Positions 41,198 through 48,603 of a stretch of DNA of 64,000 nucleotides are shown one piece after another; within the stretch, counting starts at the first letter, position 1; every line of letters begins with the position of its first letter. The notes under the pieces were generated by a model. The model was given only the letters and a program-made list of their open reading frames with translations. It did no database searches and was not told where the DNA came from. A program made the translations under genes and the position numbers. Origin of the DNA: JAFDCJ01 sp964527835 (lineage in GTDB: Bacteria > Desulfobacterota > Desulfobacteria > Desulfobacterales > JAFDCJ01); assembly GCA_964527835.1 (NCBI GenBank), contig CAZGNV010000011.1, positions 25,046 to 89,045 of the forward strand, written 5' to 3'.

Positions 41198-42814
41198 ATG
41201 CAACCCAACCCGCTGCTCCTCAAAGCCGTTGTTTTTCACCTGGAAGGCACGCTGTGCACACCGTTGCGGCTGGACGAAAATGCACGCAAGCGATCGATCG
41301 GATGCCCGCTACAGACACCGCTGCCGGAGTTTATTAGAACCGTTGAGGATTCCGAGCGCAAAAAGCAACTCCTGTCCACCCTTGAACAACGCGAACTGGC
41401 CGCCGCCGACAGGACCGCGCCTGTACCCGATGCCGGCGGGCTGATGAAGTATCTGGCCGATAAAAATATCAAGGCGGCAGTTTTCAGCCACAACGGACCG
41501 GCCGCCACCGGCAAAATGCTGCGCACGCTGTCACCGATCGTGCCCTCGGCTTTCACCCGCATCCTGTGCCGGCAGGATCTGCTGCAAAGCCGCCCTGGCG
41601 TTGACCCCGTCAAGCTGGCCGCTGAAAAATTGGATGTCGCCGTAAGCGGCCTGGCAGTGGTGACTGCCGATGAAGGTCTTTTCAACCAGGCCCGGCATGC
41701 CGGAGCCATCGCCGTGCTCGTCGATCCATCGGCTGCAGACGAATCGCTCGGCACGCAGAATACATTTCACATTTCCCGGCTGTCACGGTTTCGAGCTGTC
41801 GTCCGGCAGCTTTTACCGCTGCCGGCCGGCAAACTGCCCAATGACCTCCTGCGTGAATTCCTTGACCAGTTTGTCTTCGACGACCCGTCCATCATCATCA
41901 ACCCGGCCGTGGGGGAAGACACTGCCGCGGTGGACGTCGAACCCGAGCAGGTGCTGGTGCTGAAATCCGACCCCATCACCTTCGCCACCGACGCCATCGG
42001 CCAATATGCCGTTCTGGTCAACGCCAATGACATTGCCACCTCGGGGGCCAGGCCCCGCTGGCTGCTGACCACCCTGCTGTTTCCCCCCGGCATTACGGCC
42101 CTTGAAATCCGCCGGGTCATCGACGAGCTGAAGGCCTTTTGCCGACGCTGGGAAATCACCCTGTGCGGCGGGCATACCGAAATCACCGATGCGGTCACCC
42201 GGCCGGTGGTAACCGGGATGATGGCCGGCACCGTCACACGGCAGCGCCTCGTGGACAAGCGCAACATGCGGCCGGGCGACCGGGTATTGCTGACCAAGGC
42301 TGTCGCGGTGGAGGGAACCGCAATTATCGCCCGGGAATTTGGCGATCAATTGAAAAAGGCCGGCATGAATGCCGCCGAAATTGAAAATTGCCGCGATTTT
42401 TTGTCCCACATCAGCATCATTCCGGAAGCGCGAATTGCCGCCGCCAGTAAGGCCACCAGCGCCATGCACGATGTCACCGAGGGCGGCCTGGCCACGGCCA
42501 TCGAGGAGCTGAGCATTGCCGGCCGGCACAAGCTCAAAATCGATCTGGATGCTATTCCGGTCTTTGAGCAAACCCGCAGGGTCTGCCGTTTGCTGCACAT
42601 CAATCCCCTGGGGCTGATCGGTTCAGGATCCTTGCTGATCTGCTGCCGGCAAACCGGTTGCCAGCCGTTGACAGATGCGATTCTCGCCGCCGGCATTCGG
42701 GTTGCCTGTATCGGAGAGGTGATGGAAGAAGGCTGCGGAATCACTGCCATCCGGGCAGGCCGGATGGATGCTTGGCCGCATTTCGAAGTTGATGAAATTA
42801 CCCGGCTTTTTTAG
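41198..42814 (+). CDS. AIR-synthase-related protein fused to a degenerate HAD domain
   Basis: 538 residues. Residues about 1-200 resemble an HAD phosphatase (AVVFHLEGTLCTP), but both catalytic Asp are lost (FHLEG for DxDG), so it should be inactive. From about 215 comes an AIR synthase/HypE-like ATP-binding fold (VGEDTAAVDV, ANDIATSGA, CGGHTEITDAV, DVTEGGLATAIEEL). It lacks the C-terminal PRxC cysteine of HypE and ends DEITRLF. It may make an ATP-activated acyl or thiocarbonyl intermediate. Its 3' end overlaps the convergent TetR gene by 4 bases. Confidence 0.82.
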   Translation: MQPNPLLLKAVVFHLEGTLCTPLRLDENARKRSIGCPLQTPLPEFIRTVEDSERKKQLLSTLEQRELAAADRTAPVPDAGGLMKYLADKNIKAAVFSHNGPAATGKMLRTLSPIVPSAFTRILCRQDLLQSRPGVDPVKLAAEKLDVAVSGLAVVTADEGLFNQARHAGAIAVLVDPSAADESLGTQNTFHISRLSRFRAVVRQLLPLPAGKLPNDLLREFLDQFVFDDPSIIINPAVGEDTAAVDVEPEQVLVLKSDPITFATDAIGQYAVLVNANDIATSGARPRWLLTTLLFPPGITALEIRRVIDELKAFCRRWEITLCGGHTEITDAVTRPVVTGMMAGTVTRQRLVDKRNMRPGDRVLLTKAVAVEGTAIIAREFGDQLKKAGMNAAEIENCRDFLSHISIIPEARIAAASKATSAMHDVTEGGLATAIEELSIAGRHKLKIDLDAIPVFEQTRRVCRLLHINPLGLIGSGSLLICCRQTGCQPLTDAILAAGIRVACIGEVMEEGCGITAIRAGRMDAWPHFEVDEITRLF

Positions 42815-43443
42815 TTTTTCCTGACACCGCGGCCGAAAATTTCAAAGGCGATTTCAAGGGTCTGTTTAAGATAGTCTTTTTGCTCATCAATAATCTTTTT
42901 ACTGGTCAGCCAGAGTACAACGCCGGAAAACATCGACCAGAACGTATCGGCCATGGCCACGGCGTGACGATCAATAAACAGGTCCTGCTCAACGCCGTCA
43001 CGAAATATTGTGGCAATCAGGCTCAGTGACTTGCGTGACAGGTCCTTGATCTGCTCCATCAGCTCCGGGGAGAGGTTTTTCAGCGTTTCGCTCGACTGCA
43101 GGTGGAACATGTTGATAATAATGAGCGGGTCGAATTCGTAGACATCATACATGGCCTCCATCAACAACTTTAATTTCTCATCCGGACCGGCATCCTTTTC
43201 ATCGATGACGTGTTCCACCCGGATCAGGAGGTATTGAAGGATTCTCAGAGACAGAGAGGCATACAGTTCTTCCTTGTTCTTGAAATACAGGTAAAGGGTG
43301 CCAGGACTCAATTCCGCCTCCTGGGCGATGTCTTCCATGGTCGCTTTGTTAAAGCCTTTTTCGGAAAATACCCTTTTGGCGGCCACCATGATCTGCTGCC
43401 GCCGACGCTCTTTTTCCCTTTCTTTGCGTTCCTGGATTCCCAT
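42811..43443 (-). CDS. TetR-family transcriptional regulator
   Basis: 210 residues from the ATG at 43443, which has AGGAG 10 bases upstream; ATGs at 43452 and 43461 are also possible. The HTH (TMEDIAQEAELSPGTLYLYFKNKEELY) lies at about residues 27-53. The C-terminal ligand domain has no sign of a specific effector. The divergent, AT-rich upstream region has a strong promoter (43487-43515). Its target may be itself or the nearby YbaK gene. Confidence 0.9.
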   Translation of the reverse strand: MGIQERKEREKERRRQQIMVAAKRVFSEKGFNKATMEDIAQEAELSPGTLYLYFKNKEELYASLSLRILQYLLIRVEHVIDEKDAGPDEKLKLLMEAMYDVYEFDPLIIINMFHLQSSETLKNLSPELMEQIKDLSRKSLSLIATIFRDGVEQDLFIDRHAVAMADTFWSMFSGVVLWLTSKKIIDEQKDYLKQTLEIAFEIFGRGVRKN

Positions 43444-43486
43444 GATTGCCATTCTCCTCATGAATATTATTTATTTTCAGCATCAC

Positions 43487-43515
43487 CCTATAATTTATTT
43501 TTTTTATTTTTTCAA
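43487..43515 (-). promoter_or_regulatory. sigma70-type promoter for the TetR gene
   Basis: On the minus strand TTGAAA (43515-43510), 17 bases of A-rich spacer, TATAGG (43492-43487), about 40 bases before the ATG at 43443. Confidence 0.6.
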
Positions 43516-43570
43516 GAGAAATATTCAGTTTATGATTTAAACTATAATTATTCTTTTTCCCTTCCGCTTG

Positions 43571-43600
43571 TTGACAGACAAATCGAATTCATCATAAATT
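43571..43600 (+). promoter_or_regulatory. candidate promoter toward the YbaK gene
   Basis: TTGACA (43571-43576), 18 bases, TAAATT (43595-43600). The gene begins about 145 bases downstream. Confidence 0.5.
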
Positions 43601-43748
43601 ATCATCCTGGTTTCGTATCCTTTTTCCTGCTGAAATAAAAGCGCGGGAATGAATCAGGCGGTATCTGCTGTTTTCCAATAGGGCCGGTATGATGTTTGCT
43701 GCATACATACACCTATCGGGAAAAATCTAAAAAAGGGGGGACTGCCAA

Positions 43749-44228
43749 ATGTCCAGTAATTTGCGCCGCAGTGTCCAAAGAGTGCAGACTGCCCTTGAGG
43801 CTTGCGGGGTGGCCTGCCGGGTGGTTGAAATGCCCGGTAGCACCCGCACCGCTGGGGATGCAGCCCGGGCGGTGGGCTGCCAGGTCGAACAAATTGCCAA
43901 GTCGTTGGTTTTCAAGGGGCTGCAGACCGGCCGGCCGGTGCTGGTAATCACCAGCGGCGCCAATCGGGTCAATGAAAAACAACTGGCCGGCCGGCTCTCC
44001 GAACCCATAGCAATGGCTGATGCTGACTTTGTGCGGGAAAAAACCGGATTTGCCATCGGGGGAGTTCCACCCGTGGGCCATGTTCAGACCCTGAAGATCT
44101 TTATTGACGAAGATCTGCTTCAATACGAGGAAATCTGGGCGGCAGCGGGAACTCCCCGGTCGCTGTTCAAGCTGACCCCGGAGCAACTTCGAAAAATAAC
44201 CAGCGGAGAGGTTGCGAGGGTAAAATAA
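43749..44228 (+). CDS. YbaK/EbsC-family aminoacyl-tRNA deacylase
   Basis: 159 residues. The INS-type editing fold is clear: VGCQVEQIAKSLVFKG near residues 43-58 (with the conserved Lys), LVITSGANRVNEKQL, and the GGVPPVGH loop that lines the catalytic pocket. Members hydrolyse mischarged Cys-tRNAPro or Ala-tRNAPro. Which one cannot be read here. It converges with a second tRNA-editing gene at 44269-44676, separated by only 40 bases. Confidence 0.88.
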   Translation: MSSNLRRSVQRVQTALEACGVACRVVEMPGSTRTAGDAARAVGCQVEQIAKSLVFKGLQTGRPVLVITSGANRVNEKQLAGRLSEPIAMADADFVREKTGFAIGGVPPVGHVQTLKIFIDEDLLQYEEIWAAAGTPRSLFKLTPEQLRKITSGEVARVK

Positions 44229-44268
44229 GCGCCCTGCACATTTCTCGATGACCTTTACTACGGCACCG

Positions 44269-44676
44269 TCAAAACTGCTTGTACACCCTTGCCAGCGGAT
44301 GTCCCGGCGCCTGGATGGCAAGGTCCAAAAAATATCCGTAGGGCGTCTGCATGACTTCGTAGCCGGCACCGGTCAGTCTCGCGTGGGCCCGCTGCAGCAA
44401 TTCCCGGGCCTGAGCAGGTTCGGCCTTGCTTTCCCCCAGGTGGGTGAAGGAATGCAGGATGATTTTTTTCACATCCCACTTGCGCGCCAGCCACTTGGCA
44501 TTCTTGACCAGTTTGGTTTCGGTCGAACCGCCGGATTCGGCGTCCGACGGTTCAATATGCACAAAAGCGACCACGCAACGGTCATTTTGGGCCGCCGCGG
44601 CCTCCGGTGCGTCCTCAAGGGTTTTCATGGCGGGCGTCCAGTTGAAATGCTCACAATACCAGAACAGGACTCTCAC
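44269..44676 (-). CDS. free-standing archaeal-type threonyl-tRNA synthetase editing domain
   Basis: 135 residues, all of which fit the N-terminal editing domain of archaeal ThrRS (PF08915-type): MRVLFWYCEHFNWTPAMKTL, then NAKWLARKW, LHSFTHLGESKA, and the end YGYFLDLAIQAPGHPLARV. His and Lys in these motifs act in deacylation. There is no catalytic synthetase part. Bacterial ThrRS uses a different editing domain, so this protein would clear Ser-tRNAThr in trans. It is convergent with the YbaK gene and upstream of the RNase gene on the same strand in genome order. Confidence 0.85.
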   Translation of the reverse strand: MRVLFWYCEHFNWTPAMKTLEDAPEAAAAQNDRCVVAFVHIEPSDAESGGSTETKLVKNAKWLARKWDVKKIILHSFTHLGESKAEPAQARELLQRAHARLTGAGYEVMQTPYGYFLDLAIQAPGHPLARVYKQF

Positions 44677-44715
44677 GGCTGCTCCTATGCTTTTGTAAGA
44701 CTGCCAAGAAGTTGA

Positions 44716-46713
44716 TTACCCGATAAACACCAGCAACTGGTCGTTGCGGGCGCTGACCTTTTGAATCGTCACCTGGATGAGGTCCTCGGGCTTGAGCGTC
44801 AGCCCGCCGGCGGATGGCAGGTCGCATTCGATCATGTACGCGGTCAGCAGAATCTGGTACCCGTTGCGCCTTTTGCCCAGTACAATGGCCTCCTCTTTGG
44901 TTCCCACGTGCCCTTCCAGGTACTTCAGCAGCCAGTACCGGTGCCGGCCGTATTGAATCCGGGCCACGTTGCCCATGGGTTGTTCGAGGGTCTGGATGAT
45001 CTGGTCTATGTCCTCCGTGCCGTATGGCTGCTCAAGACCCAGGGCGGCCCTTACCTGCCGCTGGGTAACCAGGTCAAAGTATTTGCGGATGGGGGAGGTC
45101 GCCGTCACATAGGCATCGACTCCCAGCCCGGAGTGCTTGCCCGGCCGATTGTCCAGCACAAAGCGGCTCAACAGCCGCCGCTGCATCCAGTTTTGAAACA
45201 GACTGCCCTCATCGTTGCGGTAAAGCCGCTCCCGGGGTTCCGGCTGGGTTCTGAAGACAGCCGGAATCGCCTTGTCGACCAGAAACTTTGCCATCAGCCA
45301 GTTGGCCAGAATCATCAGCTCGGCAACCAGCATCCGGGCCGGGCTTTCCCGGCTGATCTTATTGACGTTAATGCTGCCGTCACCTGTCAGCCAGACATTG
45401 ATCTCCGGCACCGAAATCTGAACAGCCCCGGCATCAAAACGCTGCTGGCGGAATTTTTGCGCTATTTTATACAATATCGCCAGTTCAGGGTTTTGATCCA
45501 TCACCAGATTGACATCGTAATAGTTCAGCTGGTCTTTGACAGAAACCAGGCTGGGCGCAATTTCCCAGTCCATGATTTCCAGCGAGGCATCCAGCCTGAC
45601 CAGGGTGCTGATGGCGGGTCTCACCTCGCCGGCCCTCAGGCTGCAAAGCCCCTCGGCAAGATCAGGCGGCAGCATGGGAATTTTCTGGTCCGGCATGTAA
45701 ATAGAGCTTCCCCGCTCACGGGCCTGGTCGTCTATTTCATCACCCTTGCGCACAAAATGGCCCACATCGGCGATGTGGATCCCCAGCCGGCACCCTCCAT
45801 CCGGCAAGGATTCAATGCTCAGCGCATCATCAAAATCAAGGGTGGCCTGCCCGTCGATGGTCATCAACGGCAGCTGCGTCAAATCCAGGCGCCCATCGTC
45901 GATGGAATCTACAACCCCGGCGGCAACCATTTTACGCGCATGTTCCAGGACATGTTCGGGGAACTGCACCGGTATCTCGTAGCGCAGCAGATCAATATTT
46001 TCATCCTCGTCAAAGACCTTCAGACGCACGAGCACCGGAAACAGGTCCGCCGCTGCATCCACTCCCGCCCGGGCCAGCATTGTACGGGTCAGTACGTGCT
46101 CCCGGCTTTCCTTGCCGAAAAGATAGTAGGATTTCAACAACCTCACATATTCGAGGGCTTCGGCAGCATTTGTTCCGGCAGCCGGTTGTTTTCCCGCCAG
46201 CACCTGTCGGAGCCACTGGCTGCCGCGCTCGACAATCCGGTCCCGGCGCGCCTGCTCCCTTTGCTGGGCCTGCAGACGCTCAACCTGGTCGGCGGAATGA
46301 GGAAAAAACCGATCGGGGTTGAACTTGAAATAAAGCCGATCGTCAAAAAGCGCCCGGATGACCGCCGATTCGTGATCGCCGGAAGGGTTTTCGGGAAAGC
46401 AGAATTCAGTCATGGTTTCCAGGTCGATCCAGACCTGCTCGGTGTTTAAAACGTCCCATAAATCGTGCACGTCCACCTGGCGGATCAGGGCCCGGCGCTT
46501 GTCGGCGACCTGTTTGAGCGCATCCACCATGCGGTCCCGGCCCTGGCTGAGGTCCAGACGCACATGATCCCTATGCAGCAGGCGGCTGGCTGAAAGTTTG
46601 ACCTCCCGGTTGTTTTCCGTCAACAGCCGCAGCCGCTTGTTTTTAATCTCCAAAATGACCGCACACAGGATCTTCTGGCGATCGATATATTCAACAATAT
46701 TCCCGCATTCCAT
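44716..46713 (-). CDS. RNase II / RNase R family exoribonuclease
   Basis: 665 residues, closer to RNase II than the longer RNase R. The RNB catalytic centre is TIDGQATLDFDDA at about 284-296, with the three Asp needed for magnesium. GIHIADVGHFV, SSIYMPDQKIPMLP and TSPIRKYFDLVTQRQ are family signatures. It degrades RNA 3'-5'. The N-terminal part (1-260) lacks a clear cold-shock domain pair, so the subclass is uncertain. A consensus promoter ends only about 7 bases before the ATG, suggesting a leaderless message. Divergent from the ABC transporter. Confidence 0.87.
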   Translation of the reverse strand: MECGNIVEYIDRQKILCAVILEIKNKRLRLLTENNREVKLSASRLLHRDHVRLDLSQGRDRMVDALKQVADKRRALIRQVDVHDLWDVLNTEQVWIDLETMTEFCFPENPSGDHESAVIRALFDDRLYFKFNPDRFFPHSADQVERLQAQQREQARRDRIVERGSQWLRQVLAGKQPAAGTNAAEALEYVRLLKSYYLFGKESREHVLTRTMLARAGVDAAADLFPVLVRLKVFDEDENIDLLRYEIPVQFPEHVLEHARKMVAAGVVDSIDDGRLDLTQLPLMTIDGQATLDFDDALSIESLPDGGCRLGIHIADVGHFVRKGDEIDDQARERGSSIYMPDQKIPMLPPDLAEGLCSLRAGEVRPAISTLVRLDASLEIMDWEIAPSLVSVKDQLNYYDVNLVMDQNPELAILYKIAQKFRQQRFDAGAVQISVPEINVWLTGDGSINVNKISRESPARMLVAELMILANWLMAKFLVDKAIPAVFRTQPEPRERLYRNDEGSLFQNWMQRRLLSRFVLDNRPGKHSGLGVDAYVTATSPIRKYFDLVTQRQVRAALGLEQPYGTEDIDQIIQTLEQPMGNVARIQYGRHRYWLLKYLEGHVGTKEEAIVLGKRRNGYQILLTAYMIECDLPSAGGLTLKPEDLIQVTIQKVSARNDQLLVFIG

Positions 46714-46720
46714 GCCTGAT

Positions 46721-46749
46721 ACAATAACAACCGCTCAAACTAAAGTCAA
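46721..46749 (-). promoter_or_regulatory. promoter for the RNase gene, predicted leaderless transcript
   Basis: On the minus strand TTGACT (46749-46744), 17 bases, TATTGT (46726-46721). Seven bases on lies the ATG at 46713. No ribosome site is present. Confidence 0.6.
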
Positions 46750-46842
46750 TGTTCCCCGGCCGATGAGCCCTTCCTTAAAATGCTTGCAGGCTTAATCGAT
46801 TAAGGTTGCATCTTCTGCCCAACTGATTTTATAGTAAAAAAA

Positions 46843-48603
46843 ATGAAAACCGCTGCTGCCCTCATAAAACCCTACTTCTATGAAAACCGCTACCGCATTC
46901 TGGCCGGGCTGTTGAGCCTGGTCACGGTAGACATGCTCCAGCTTTTTATCCCCCGGGTGATCAAATGGGCGGTGGACGACCTGACGGCTTTTGCCATCGA
47001 CGGCCGGGAGTTGCTGACCTATGCGCTTTACATGATCGGCATCGCCGTTTTTATTTTCGTTTTCCGCTACCTCTGGCGCCGCTGCCTGCTGGGCACCTCG
47101 CGGCGCATCGAGGAAGGGCTGCGCAACCGGCTTTTTTCCCATCTCCAATGCCTTTCGGCCTCTTATTTCGACCAGGTCAAAACCGGAGACCTGATGGCCC
47201 ATGCCACCAATGACATCCAGCAAATCCGGATGGCCACCGGCATGGGCATGGTGGCCTTGAACGATGCCATTGTGCTGGGGCTGGCGGCCATCGGATTTAT
47301 GGCCTACATCAATGTGACGCTGACCGCCTTCGTGCTCATTCCCATGCCGCTGATTGTTTTCGGCACCCGCTTTTTCAGCAAAAAAATGCACCGCCGCTAC
47401 CAGGCGGTCCAGGCATCATTTTCCGATCTGACCGAAGCGATCCGGGAGCGTTTTGTGGGCATTCGCATCATCAAAGCCCACCACCGCGAAGGGCCGTCTG
47501 CAGCCGTGGTGGAGGCGGCCTCCCGGCAATACATCGATAAAAATATCCGCCTGGTGAAAATTATCGGCGCTTTTTTTCCGATGATGCTGCTTTTTTCAAA
47601 TCTGAGCCTGGCCATTGTGCTTTACCTGGGCGGCCGGAAGACCATCCTGATGACCATCACCCCGGGAGACTTCGTGGCCTTCATCAGCTACCTGGGGCTT
47701 TTGACCTGGCCGATGATGGCCCTGGGCTGGGTATCCAACCTCATCCAGCGCGGCCGGGCATCCCTGGAGCGCATCGACCGGATCCTGCAGACCGAACCGC
47801 AAATCAAGGACCATCAAAACGCCCGCCCCCTCGAAAAGCCCCGGGGAAAAATCGTCTTTGAAAGCGTTTTTTTCGGCTATCATGGCGACAGTGGTGACAA
47901 CAAGCAAGACGTGCTGCACGGCATTGATCTGTGCATCGATGCCGGATCCGTGCTCGGCATTGTGGGTCCGCCGGGAGGCGGCAAATCCACACTGCTGAAC
48001 CTGATTCCCCGGCTTTACGATCCCCGGCAGGGCCGCATCCTGCTGGATGGACACGATATTCGCAGACTGCAAATCCGCAGTTTGCGCTCGCAGATCTCGT
48101 TCATCCCCCAGGAGCCGTTTTTATTCGCCGGAACCATTCGCGAAAATATCACCTTTGACAATCCCGCCGTCAGCCAATCGCAGCTGGAAAAGGCCGCCCG
48201 GGATGCCGCCCTCTACGATACGGTGATGGGTTTTAGCGATGGTTTTGATACCGTGGTCGGAGAAAAAGGGGTGATCCTGTCCGGCGGTCAGAAACAGCGG
48301 ATCGCCCTGGCCCGCTGCCTGCTGCAGGACAGTGCCATTTTGCTTTTGGATGATCCCATCAGTCAGGTCGATCTGGCAACCGGCCGGACGATCATTGCCA
48401 CCCTGCGCCGGATGGCCGGCCGCAAAACCATTGTCATCGTCTCCCATCGTCTTTCGGCCGTCCGGCATGCCGATGCCATCATCACCCTGGAACGGGGCCG
48501 CATTACGGAATCCGGCACCCATCGGCAACTGATGCAAACCGGAGGCTACTATGCCCGCACATTTCGCCTGCAAGAAATGGAAGAAGATCTGAATGCGACC
48601 TGA
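46843..48603 (+). CDS. ABC exporter half-transporter, degenerate ATPase site partner
   Basis: 586 residues: an N-terminal six-helix transmembrane domain (about 1-310) then an ATPase. Walker A reads GPPGGGKST near 374, signature LSGGQKQRIALA is canonical, and the H-loop is SHRLSAV. Walker B reads LLLDDPIS: Asp replaces the catalytic Glu, as in the non-hydrolysing half of heterodimeric exporters. It overlaps the next gene by 11 bases, so both are made together. Likely an exporter of lipids, drugs or peptides; the substrate is unknown. Confidence 0.9.
   Translation: MKTAAALIKPYFYENRYRILAGLLSLVTVDMLQLFIPRVIKWAVDDLTAFAIDGRELLTYALYMIGIAVFIFVFRYLWRRCLLGTSRRIEEGLRNRLFSHLQCLSASYFDQVKTGDLMAHATNDIQQIRMATGMGMVALNDAIVLGLAAIGFMAYINVTLTAFVLIPMPLIVFGTRFFSKKMHRRYQAVQASFSDLTEAIRERFVGIRIIKAHHREGPSAAVVEAASRQYIDKNIRLVKIIGAFFPMMLLFSNLSLAIVLYLGGRKTILMTITPGDFVAFISYLGLLTWPMMALGWVSNLIQRGRASLERIDRILQTEPQIKDHQNARPLEKPRGKIVFESVFFGYHGDSGDNKQDVLHGIDLCIDAGSVLGIVGPPGGGKSTLLNLIPRLYDPRQGRILLDGHDIRRLQIRSLRSQISFIPQEPFLFAGTIRENITFDNPAVSQSQLEKAARDAALYDTVMGFSDGFDTVVGEKGVILSGGQKQRIALARCLLQDSAILLLDDPISQVDLATGRTIIATLRRMAGRKTIVIVSHRLSAVRHADAIITLERGRITESGTHRQLMQTGGYYARTFRLQEMEEDLNAT

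Noticed and set aside
41198..42814. HypE (hydrogenase maturation) as the call.
   Set aside because: The C-terminal Cys needed for thiocarbamate transfer is absent, the N-terminus is an HAD-like domain and no hyp genes are nearby.
44761..46449. A 562-codon open frame on the plus strand opposite the RNase gene.
   Set aside because: The RNase frame has full RNB motifs. The opposite frame has no motif, no ribosome site and a composition typical of antisense frames in GC-rich genes.
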